This document shows, in pieces, positions 33,785-43,816 of a stretch of 64,000 nucleotides of DNA. Under the pieces are notes generated by a model. It had not been told where the DNA came from and did not search any database. It saw only the letters and a program-made list of their open reading frames with translations. Both the position numbers and the translations under genes were made by a program. Source of the DNA: Boswellia sacra (Eukaryota; Streptophyta; Magnoliopsida; Sapindales; Burseraceae); NCBI GenBank assembly GCA_013180625.2, contig SNVD02010228.1, forward strand, positions 67,501 through 131,500, given 5' to 3'. Position 1 is the first letter of the stretch; the number at the start of each line of letters is the position of its first letter.

Positions 33785-34528
33785 ATGTCAGACAAAAAGA
33801 TTATGAAGGCCAGTGACTATGTCCTGGCTAAAACAACTCAATCTATTCAAGTTGTAGGTGTGGGCCAAGTCCTCATTGCAAATACTTATTCAGCTTTAGC
33901 TGAATATCCACCTCTGTCATTTTCCCAAGCTGTATCTGGGTCATCTACCCAACCCAATACTCAAATAGCTACTGGGTCATCTATCCAAATAGGTTCATCT
34001 ACTCAAAAGTCCAATTACGTTACTAAGAGTCAACGTCAACATCTTCAAGTTACTCAATACAGCAAATCAGTATCCTTAGCTGAATTAAAATCCCTTACTC
34101 AAAGATTATTTCTTCTAGATTGTTAATATATTACCGATAATCCTTCCAAAAATCGTCAATTTTATGAGTTAATTTTAGTTGATACCGATAATGTAGAATT
34201 AGTCCATCACAAAGATCCTAAAAATCCTGATCAAATATCATATTCAACTTGTAAAATTAAGAAAGTCAAAACTCCTAGAGAATTTGGTACTCAATCTATC
34301 TAGACCAATGTTTCCTTTTCAATCCCTTATGAACCAAATGGTTACAATTATATAGACTATCAAAAAGCATGGTACAACATGTTTTATCTTAGAACTTTTA
34401 ATCATTCATGGTTTATTCATTTTGATAATAGGTATCAAAAGTTTTATCCATCCTGGTTCTTAGAATGGTGGTACTATCTAGGACCCAATCCTGCAATTTA
34501 CCCAGAACAAATTAATCAATTATCTTTC
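33785..34528 (+). pseudogene. Viral second ORF, segment A, truncated
   Basis: It starts at the ATG of 'MSDKKIMKASDY', 24 nt after the polyprotein stop. It is Ser/Thr/Gln-rich for about 110 codons, then stops (TAA at about 34124) where segment B has a Gln codon. A second stop follows near 34302. Homology to segment B ends abruptly at 34528, about 240 codons short of the C-terminus. I do not know the function of this ORF. Confidence 0.8.
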
Positions 34529-35008
34529 TAAAATGACATTTGGAGAACAGGATAAAATGATCATAAAAATATGCAAATAAATAAGATAATTGTTGAAAAT
34601 GAGTTACTTGTTTTTGTAGGAAGTCAAATAATTGAAGCTGAAAATATGATTAAAGAAAACACAACAGATGAATAAAAACTATTTTTATTGAAGAGTTGAA
34701 ATACAGAGCAAGAGAAAGAACTTACTGGTTTATTCAGTCGATGTCTTTCTTTTACATACAAGAGTGCTTATATAGACTTGAGACATGGACTTGAAACCAT
34801 TACAAATCCATAGTCATCATAGCTTACTATTTACTTTTGACTAAATACAAAACATAATAATTCTTTCTTTTTGATAATGGTTATCAATATATACTATTCT
34901 TGATAAGAGTAAGAATACGTGAAGGCTTGAATAGCACATGCTTGATTTACTTTTCCACTGATCTTCTAGAAGGATTTGGATAAGATAAGAATGCTTGTCT
35001 TTATCCCT
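34529..35008 (-). promoter_or_regulatory. Viral intergenic region with TATA and poly(A) signals
   Basis: Read on the minus strand after the second ORF, it contains 'ctatataagcac' (about 34764-34775), a good TATA box. AATAAA hexamers lie downstream at 34734-34729 and 34689-34684. Pararetroviruses make a terminally redundant pregenomic RNA in which the poly(A) signal lies shortly after the transcription start; this spacing fits. No tRNA-Met primer site is visible, and the region is cut off at 34529 by the junction with segment A. Confidence 0.6.
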
Positions 35009-36238
35009 TTACAGATCAAAAGGGTCTTGTGAAAATGGCCCACCATATGGATCTTGCTCTAGATTTTCTGGAGTAGTGTTTGATGAGCTGTCTGAAATCT
35101 GTTGAATAATTGTTGCCATCAGTTGCTTGAGCTGTTCACTTTTTGACTTCTTCTTTTTGGAACTTTTTGATGAAGTTGATTTGTCTTGAATTTGGGCTTC
35201 TACTTTAGATGGAGTAGTGAGCTTGATTGTTATTTTTTTGGGCTTGGCCTGTGATTGAATAGGCTTTTTCTCGGACTTTAGCCAGTTTTGAATACTTTGG
35301 GCTAAACATCTTAAAATATCATACTTGTCCCACCACTTAATTCTAAATTCTCTAACTAATGATAGATAACAGTTTGAATAATAAGGTTCAATGGTATAGG
35401 ACCAGGATAGAATCCAAGGAATTTGGAAATCTATATGAAAACTAATTTGTTGAACATAGGGTTGGTCTGGAGTAGAATTTTTTTTGTAATAAGGGAAAGA
35501 TAATTGATTAATTTGTTCTGGGTAAATTACAGGATTAGGTCCTAGATAGTACCACCATTCTAAGAACCAGGATGGATAAAACTTTTGACACCTATTATCA
35601 AAATGAATAAACCATGAATGATCAAAAGTTCTAAGATAAAACATGTTGTACCATGCTTTTTGATAGTCTACATAATTATAACCATTTGGTTCATAAGGGA
35701 TTGAAAAGGAAACATTGGTCCAGATAGATTGAGTACCAAATTCTCTAGGAGTTTTGACTTTCTTAATTTTACAAGTTGAGCACAATATTTGATCAGGATT
35801 TTTAGGATCTTTGTGATGGACTAATTCTACACTATCGGTATCAACTAAAATTAACTCATAAAATTAACGATTTTTGGAAGGATTATCGGTAATATATTGA
35901 CAATCTGGAAGAAATAATCTTTGAGTAAGGGATTTTAATTCAGCTAAGGATACTGATTTGGTGTATTGAGTAACTTGAAGATGTTGACGTTGACTCTTAG
36001 TAATGTAATTGGACTTTTGAGTAGATGAACCTATCTGGGTAGATGACCCAGTAGCTAATTGAGTATTGGGTTGGGTAAATGACCCAGATACAGCTTGGGA
36101 AAATGACAGAAGTGGATATTCAGCTAAAGCTGAATAAGTATTTGTAATGGGGACTTGGCCCACAACTGTAACTTGAATAGATTGAGTTGTTTTAGCCAGG
36201 ACATAGTCACTGGCCTTCATAATCTTTTTGTCTGACAT
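35009..36238 (-). pseudogene. Viral second ORF, segment B, near full length
   Basis: About 409 codons from an ATG at 36238, with one in-frame stop (TAA at about 35866-35864, where segment A has CAA). The N-terminal part is Ser/Thr/Gln-rich. The middle (about 35785-35300) is rich in Tyr, Trp and Phe, with a Trp-Phe-x-x-Trp-Trp cluster. The C-terminus has a Lys/Ser-rich stretch ('KSSKKKKSKSEQLKQLM') and an acidic/Pro/Gly tail. The start lies close behind the polyprotein stop, so it may be read by reinitiation. I recognise no catalytic motif; it resembles the uncharacterised downstream ORF of florendovirus-like elements. Confidence 0.75.
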
Positions 36239-36261
36239 TTTGTTTATTCTCACCAATAATT

Positions 36262-37740
36262 TCACTCTTTGATCTTGTCCTGTAAAAATTCCCTTGTTAA
36301 GAAATCTAGAATAGGATTATTTTCTCCTTTGATAAATTCAATTTCAAAATCAAATACAGATAAAATTGCTTGCAATCTTACAACAATTTGTTTAGAAACT
36401 AGATTTTTAACATCTTTTTGTAAAACTTCTTTTGCAGATTTACAATCAATACTGAGTAAAAAAGTTTTATTGAATAAATCATCTTGAAATTTAGTGATGC
36501 ATAAAACAATTGATAAAATTTCTTTTTTAATAGTTGAATAATTCTTTTGTGCATTAAGCCATAATCCTGAATGATACCTAACTAATTCTTCTTTACTTGA
36601 CTCTTGTAGTTTTTGCTTAAGAATACCTCCATATCCTATTTCAGAGGCATCTGTTTCTACAATCATAAAGGCATCAGGATGTGGAATTCCTAAACAAAGA
36701 AGTGTTTTGACCTTTTCTTTTAGAATTTTTATTATTTTAGTATGTTCATCTGCCCATGGTAAAGGATTCTTTTGAAGTCTTTGGTATAAAGGTTTGCATA
36801 ATTTTCTAAGATTTAGAAAGAAATCTAAAACATAATTTAAAGATCCTAAGAATCTTTGTAATTGATTTTTATCCTTAATTTCATCAGGAAATTTATCAGC
36901 AAATTCTGTTGCTCTTTGAACAGGTTTTATTGTCCCTTGATATATATCATAACCTAAAAATCTTATTTTTGTTTGAAATAATTTCATTTTGGAGGCAAAA
37001 ATTACTAAACCATTTTTCTTGACTATATAAAATATTGTTTTTAAATGCTTGAAATGTTGTTCTAGAGCTTCAGAAAAGACTAATATGTCATCTATATAAA
37101 CAATAATGAATTTTGTGTAAGGGTTGAATATATCATTCATTATATGTTGAAATTCAGATGGAGCATTTTTTAAACCAAATGGCATTACGTTTCATTCATA
37201 ATGACCAAATGGCACTGTAAAAGCTGTTTTATATCTATCTTGTTCTGCTATTTGAACTTACCAAAATCCACTTTTCATATCAAACTTTGAAAATAATATT
37301 GCATCATAAAGTCTTTTAACTAAATCTCTTTTATTAGGAATAGGATATCTAATCCATTGTAATACTTTGTTTAAAGGTTTATAATTGATTACTAATCTTG
37401 GAACTCCTCTTTCTATTTCAGGTTTTTTATTGATATAAAATGCTGCACAACTCCAAGGAGATTTTGATTCTCTTATTAACTTTTTATTTAATAAATCTTT
37501 TATCTCTTCTTGGCAATGTTGTAATAATTATTGATTCATTTGTATAGGTCTAGCTTTTGTTGGAATTTGTTTTTCATTAAATTCTTTAATATATGGTAAA
37601 GTAACTATATGTTTCTTTCTATCCCAAAATTGATTGGGTAATTCTGAACATACCTCCTTTTTAAATTTATTTTCTATTTCTTCTATGTCATCTTTAATAT
37701 TAGACTTTTCTAATTGTTCTTCAATTCTTTTATATTTAAT
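36262..37740 (-). pseudogene. Viral RT-RNase H, segment B
   Basis: RT runs from about 37640 and is uninterrupted from 37185 to 36262, including an intact YIDD box near 37100-37085 and RNase H ('VETDASEIGYGGIL'). Upstream of 37185 there are several stops: near 37193 (a Trp codon in segment A), near 37260 and near 37528. These differ from those in segment A. The gap between homologous stops shows independent decay. Confidence 0.85.
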
Positions 37741-38560
37741 TTCTTTTTGAAGATGATTAATATGATTTTGTTTATTAATTATTAAATTTATTTGTTTAGT
37801 TATTGTATTTTGCTACAATTGATGAATTTCTCTAGTATCTATTGATGATAAAAATTTAAAACTTATTTTTGTTTCCATAATTTCTGTATGAATTCCTTGA
37901 TTATCAACTTTAAATGGATATATTTGTGTTAGGAATGGAGTACCTAGAAGATATTTTGACTGAGATTTTTTACTAATATAAATGTTGTTTTAAAACAATA
38001 TCCCTGATTACATATTTTAACTTTTGATAATTTATAATTAATTTCTAAATTCATTCCATTAGCACCTCTTAATTTTTCAGAAGTTTTTTTATAATATTTT
38101 GTTGGAATAAGGCCTTCTCTAATACAATTTTGATCAGCTCCTGAATCTACTAAAGCAATTGCTTCTATTTGTAAGAAATTATCTATATGTAATAATATAC
38201 CTATATGCCATTTCTGATAATTAATTTTGTCTACTATTTGTATATAATCTTCTTCTATCTTTGAACTAGAAGCTTGATCATTTTTATTTTGAGATTTAAG
38301 TATGGTTCATCTTGTTTGAGTTTGAAGTTGTTCTAATTGTTGGGTTTGAATTTCCTTTTTAATTTCTTTTATTTGTTCTTTTAAATTTCTAATTTCTTGC
38401 TGTAATTCTCCTGTAGTAACTTGTTTAAATAAAATTTGTGACGAGTATTTATCCTATATTTTGTTTAAACTAAATGTATCTAAAGTTTTAATTTTATTTT
38501 CTTGTTCTAAAATTTCTTTTAATCTCATCAAATACTCTCTTTCTATACTAGGATCTTCAA
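37741..38560 (-). pseudogene. Viral aspartic protease region, segment B only
   Basis: The active site 'ALVDSGADQN' lies at about 38155-38128 on the minus strand, inside a frame with several stops. A coiled, Gln/Glu/Lys-rich stretch precedes it at about 38430-38310. The whole region is absent from segment A. Confidence 0.75.
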
Positions 38561-39660
38561 TTTTATCAATAATATCTAATAAAAATTGTTTATCAGTGTT
38601 TTTAGTGATTACATTAATTTCTTTACAATTACATATTCCTCCTGTACAGCTTAAAGATTAATTGCTATCTGACGTAGTATCATTATCTTGTATATCTAGA
38701 ATATCTTCTTCACTATTACTAGTACTAGATTCTTGACTAGATTGTTCACTAAATAATAATTTATTGATTTTATTTTTTAATTCATCTTGATAATTTAAAA
38801 GTTCATTAACTTTGTTTTTCTTTTTATATTATTTTGCCGTATGTCTAGGTTGTCTACAATTCCAACATACTAATTGTTTCTTTGAATAATTCTTAACTTA
38901 GGTTTATATTTTTTCTTATTTTTCTTGTAATATTGACTATCAAATTGATTTTTATAAAATTTCTTTGATTTTTTCTTATATTTCTTTGAATATGATGGTG
39001 GTTTAAGATTTTCATAACCATATTGTTCACAAAATGAACCCATAGTTTTACTAAAACTTTCTATTTTTCTTTTCTCTTTTTGTTCTTGACATATTGCTAA
39101 ACCTTCTTTTTTAATAAAAGCAAATAATTGACCATATGTTATATTATTCCAAGGGATTGCACTTCCTCTTGTTATTTCTGTTAATTTGTTAACTATTTTC
39201 TCAGAAAAGAATTTTGATAATCCTGCAATAAATCTCACTTTCCAGAAAGACTCATTGCAGTCAGTTCTTTTAAATATATTTGTTAAAAATACATCTTTAT
39301 ACCATCTAAAATCTCCTAAGGTTGGACATCTGAGATTTGTTAAAATTATTTTTGAACTAGCTCATTCTTCTTTAGGATTTCCTATGAAATGCATTGAAAT
39401 CGTATATATTAATACTTCTACAGTATTTTGAGTTTCTTGAATAGTTACAAATCCATCTTCATCTTCCACTTGAGTTTTTTCTACGTGGTTTAGTATAATT
39501 TGTTGATTATTAAATCCTATACAATTATCCCACCAATATTTTAATGACCCTATAAAACCTATTTTAGCGGTTTCATGATCAATTGTTTTATAAGCTTTAT
39601 AAGCAGTAGATGCCATACCCATTTCTTGAAAAATATTCATTATTTCATATTCTGATTTTC
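38561..39660 (-). pseudogene. Viral coat-protein core and CCHC knuckle, segment B
   Basis: The core is in one frame at 39640-38870, with one TGA at about 39360. It contains 'STAYKAYKTIDHETAK', 'KYWWDN' and a Lys/Tyr-rich basic region just before the knuckle. The knuckle at about 38880-38840 has lost its last Cys (Tyr) and has an in-frame stop. A 2-nt shift relative to segment A separates it from the core. This type of region packages the genome in related viruses. Confidence 0.75.
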
Positions 39661-40910
39661 CATCTATATTCCATTCATAAATTGAATCACCTAAATATTT
39701 ATTGGAAATAAATTTTTTCTTTTTTCATACATTAAATTTGGTGGAGTTGGTCTTGGATAGTATGTTCTTGTAGGGGCTTGTTTCCATTTATTCTTTTTAG
39801 TTATTTTATTTATTTCGTCTATATCTTCGAAAGTTGTAATGGATTGGTTATCACTTTGTTGATTTTGATCTATGATATTAATATTATCATTAGAGGTACT
39901 TGGTAATATTTTAAGTTTTTGATTAATTTAATCAATTAAATCTACTTTAGGAAGTTTTACTGGTGGATTATTTGGTTGAACTGTTTTAAATAATTGAGGG
40001 GATATATCTTTGGGAAATGTTATAGGTTGTTTTAATTTAATATTATCTATTTGATCTTCTATTCTTGTAACTTGTTTAGATGCAGTATATAATAATTGAT
40101 TATTAAAATTATTTTGTTCATAAACTTTTTTAATGTCTCCTAAAGTTGCAGTTTCATTATCTGGCTTATTGGATCCTTTTTTAAATGGAGTTGCTAAAAT
40201 TTCTGTTTCATTTGTTTTAATTTTGATTTGTTCTAAAGGTGGATGTATAGCTTGAATTATTCCATGCTGTGTGGTTTCCCATTTTTTAAATTTATTTGTT
40301 TGAACATTGACTTGTTGACTTTCATAAGGTACTTTAATATTATGTTTTGATGCATACGTGTTAAACCATAGAAAGAAAGGAATATTAATTTTTAATCTTT
40401 TCTTTTCATTATACCATTCTTCTCTAATTTTTTTAGTTTTTTTTTTTGTAAATGTACTAAAATACCATTTTCTTTTAAAATTATTTTCTTCTTGTAAAAA
40501 TTCATTTCTTAAATATTCTTTATTTATTTCAAAATATTCCTATTGAATAGTATTAATGGTTTGAAAATCTGACTGTGTAGGTGACATTGGTGGAGATTGA
40601 TTAACTGGCTCTGCTACAGGTGTCGAATAATTTACTGATAAGTTAGAATAATTGTTTATTTCACTTGCTTGTGTACTTCTAATATTAAAAATACTAGATT
40701 TTGGTAGTGAAAATGAACTTCTAGCAGATTTTATATCAGAATAACTTGATGAAGTTTCTTCTATTTTTAAGGAATTAAATCTTAATAAAAATTTTCCTTC
40801 TGGATTTTGTGTAATTTGTGCTATTTCTTTTTGAGCTATATTTCTAGGTGCTAATGGGTTATCTATTATCCATACTTCTGGTATAGTGCTTTCATTCCAT
40901 TTTAATAATT
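39661..40910 (-). pseudogene. Viral linker and coat N-terminal region, segment B
   Basis: This matches segment C at 41990-43230 almost base for base. Reading frames are interrupted, including a stop near 39930. It is Ser/Thr/Asn-rich then Lys/Glu-rich, with no enzymatic motif. It lies between movement protein and coat core in the polyprotein order. Confidence 0.7.
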
Positions 40911-41608
40911 TCAGAGTATAAGTTGATGTTGGAGTATTTCTTCTGTTTCTACTGTTAATATTGTAGTTTCTCCCCTAGTATCTTGCAATCTACATCTTGG
41001 ATTAAACTCTGAACTAGTTTGTTTAAAATATATTCTATAAAGTAATAAATACCCATGCCTATTTTGCGTAAAAATTGATTCTGGTAAACGCATATTTAAG
41101 ACTAATGTATCTAATATTGTTGGATCGTGCAAACTAACTTGAAAATTTGGAGCACAATTAAAATATATAGCACCATTGCATAAGTTTGATTGTACTACTC
41201 CTAATAAAGAGTCTTGAAATTTTAGTAATGTTTTATCTCTTAATAACATCAATACTGGGGAATCTATTCCAATTTTTGATAATGATTTAATAGCTATTTG
41301 TATTAATCCGAAATGTATATAATTAAATCCTTTTTGTTTATAATTCTCTATTGCCAATTGACTTAATAATCTTATTTCTTCAAATTCATTTTGTAGAGTT
41401 AAAGTTTCTTCATGTTCTTTTATTGAATAAGCAGTTTTAAAGTCAAATGTTCCTATTTCATATATACTATTTGGTGGAATACTAGGTAATGTATTTTTAT
41501 TTAAACTTTGTTTAATATTAATAATTTTTGTCATTATTTCTCTTGAACTAATTACTTTGGATGTTTTTCTAGATTTAGAATTTAGATATTTTCTAACTAT
41601 CAATGTCA
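40911..41608 (-). pseudogene. Viral movement protein, segment B
   Basis: The frame opens from an ATG at 41608 and ends at 40911 after a one-base deletion near 40937 relative to segment C. The body, with 'HFGLIQIAIKSLSKIGID' followed by a conserved strand region, matches the 30K-type movement-protein domain found at the start of many caulimovirid polyproteins. Such proteins let virus pass through plasmodesmata. Because of the frameshift it no longer continues into the coat region. Confidence 0.75.
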
Positions 41609-41728
41609 TTTTCAAATTATTAGTAATTTCAAATTCTAGTACACAATTTTCTTAGGACAGGATGACTACGGGAACACCTAGGCTTACCAACGGCTTTACG
41701 CTTTTTCACTACAAAGTAAATCATATTT
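41609..41728. other. Junction between viral segments B and C
   Basis: About 110 bp found once only. It has a more GC-balanced composition than the viral coding parts. It could be the end of the viral leader upstream of the movement protein, or filler from recombination. Segment C begins at 41729, matching 39492. Confidence 0.5.
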
Positions 41729-42563
41729 TTAGTATAATTTGTTGATTATTAAATCCTATATAATTATCCCACCAATATTTTAATGACCCTGTAAAACCTG
41801 CTACTAACATTTTAGCAGTTTCATGGTCAGTTGTTTTATAAGCTTTATAAGCGGTAGATGCCATACCCATTTTTTGTAAAGTATTCATTATTTCATTTTC
41901 TGATTTTCCATCTATATTCCATTCATAAATTGAATCACCTGAATATTTATTGGAAATAAATTGTTTTCTTTCTTCATACATTAAATCTGGTGGAGTTGGT
42001 CTTGGATAGTATGTTCTTGTAGGGGCTTGTTTCCATTTATTCTTTTTAGTTATTTTATTTATTTCGTCTATATCTTCGGAAGTTGTAATGGATTGGTTAT
42101 CACTTTGTTGATTTTGATCTATGATATTAATATTATTATTAGAGGTACTTGGTAATATTTTAAGTTTTTGATTAATTTGATCAATTAAATCTACTTTAGG
42201 AAGTTTTACTGGTGGATTATTTGGTTGAACTGTTTTAAATAATGGAGGGGATATATCTTGGGGAAATATTATAGGTTGTTTTAATTTAATATTATCTATT
42301 TGATCTCCTATTCTTGTAACTTGTTTAGATGCAGTATATAATAATTGATTATTAAAATTATTTTGTTCATAAACTTTTTTAATGTCTCCTTAAGTTGCAG
42401 TTTCATTATCTGGCTTATTGGATCCTTTTTTAAATGGAGTTGCTAAAATTTTTGTTTCATTTGTTTTAATTTTGATTTGTTCTAAAGGTGGATGTATAGC
42501 TTTAATTATTCCACATTGTGTGGTTTCCCATTTTTTAAATTCATTTGTTTGAACATTGACTTG
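41729..42563 (-). pseudogene. Viral coat N-terminal region, segment C
   Basis: A second copy of 39492-40330. The 41981-41729 part gives an open coat-core beginning ('YSGDSIYEWNIDGKSENE', 'STAYKAYKTTDHETAK') truncated at the segment junction. Stops differ from segment B, for example near 42390. Confidence 0.75.
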
Positions 42564-43103
42564 TTAACTTTCATAAGGTACTTTAATATTATGTTTTGAT
42601 GTATACGTGTTAAACCATATAAAGAAAGGAATATTAATTTTTAATCTTTTCATTTCATTATACCATTCTTCTCTAATTTCTTCAGTTTTTTGTTTTGTAA
42701 ATATACTAAAATACCATTTTCTTTTAAAATTATTTTCTTCTTGTAAAAATTCATTTCTTAAATATTCTTTATTTATTTCAAAATCTTCTTGTTGAATAGT
42801 ATTAATAGTTTGAAAATCTGACTGTGTAGGTGACATTGGTGGAGATTGATTAACTGGCTCTGCTACAGATGTTGAATAATTTACTGATAAGTTAGAATTA
42901 TTGTTTATTTCACTTGCTTGTGTACTTCTAATATTAAAACTATTAGATTTTGGTAATGAAAATGAACTTCTAGTAGATTTTATATCAAAATAACTTGATG
43001 AAATTTCTCCTATTCTTAAGGAATTAAATCTTAATAAAATTTTTCCTTCTGGATTTTGTGTAATTTGTGCTATTTCTTTTTTAGCTATATTTCTAGGTGG
43101 CAA
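42564..43103 (-). pseudogene. Viral Ser/Asn-rich linker, segment C
   Basis: An open stretch of about 179 codons that lies after the movement protein and before the coat region. It has a Ser/Thr/Asn-rich N-terminal half and a charged C-terminal half ('EEWYNEMKRLKINIPFF'). It ends at a TAA near 42566. The equivalent region of segment B is more broken. Confidence 0.7.
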
Positions 43104-43232
43104 TGGATTATCTATTATCCATACTTCTGGTATAGTGATTTCATTCCATTTTAATAATTTTGGAGTATAAGTTGATGTTGGAGTATTTTCTTCTGTTTCT
43201 ACAGTTAATATTGTAGTTTCTCCTCTAGTATC

Positions 43233-43816
43233 TTACAATCTACATCGTGGATTAAACTCTGAACTGGTTTGTTTAAAATATATTCTATAAAGTAATAAAT
43301 ACCCATGCCTATTTTGCATAAAAATTGATTCTGGTAAATGTATATTTAAGACTATTGTATCTAATATTGTTGAATCGTGCAAACTAACTTGAAAATTTGG
43401 AGCAAAATTAAAATATATAGCACCATTGCATAAGTTTGATTGTACTACTCCTAATAAAGAGTCTTGAAATTTTAGTAATGTTTTATCTCTTAATAACATT
43501 AATACTGAGGAATCTATTCCAATTTTTGATAATGATTTAATAGCTATTTGTATTAATCTGAAATGTATATAAATAAATCCTTTTTGTTTATAATTCTCTA
43601 TTGCCAATTGACTTAATAATCTTATTTCTTCAAATTCATTTTGTAGAGTTAAAGTTTCTTCATGTTCTTTTATTGAATAAGTAGTTTTAAAGTCAAATGT
43701 TCCTATTTCATATATACTATTTGGTGGAATACTAGGTAATGTATTTTTATTTAAACTTTGTTTAATATTAGTAATTTTTGTCATTATTTCTCTTGAACTA
43801 ATTACTTTGGATGTTT
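43233..43816 (-). pseudogene. Viral movement protein, segment C
   Basis: An open frame from ATG 43784 to a stop at 43233, where segment B still has a Gln codon. Segment B instead has a one-base deletion further on, so the two copies carry different lesions. Viral sequence ends at 43816, joined directly to host 'ttaaattggattgaag'. Confidence 0.75.

Larger units (their letters stand above)
31958..43816. mobile_element. Endogenous caulimovirid (pararetrovirus) cluster of three partial genomes
   Basis: Three viral segments adjoin. A: plus strand 31958-34528 (CCHC to mid second ORF). B: minus strand, about 41690 down to 34529, nearly a whole genome. C: minus strand 43816 down to 41729 (movement protein and N-terminal coat region). 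Gene order on the minus strand is movement protein, coat protein, CCHC, protease, RT, RNase H, then a separate second ORF and an intergenic region. There are no LTRs. This order and the second ORF recall florendovirus- or petuvirus-type endogenous elements; the genus is inference. Every segment has stops and frameshifts that differ between copies, so they decayed after duplicating. Confidence 0.9.

Noticed and set aside
34529..35008. tRNA-Met primer-binding site of the virus
   Set aside because: I looked on both strands and found no match to the usual site. It may have been in the missing leader.
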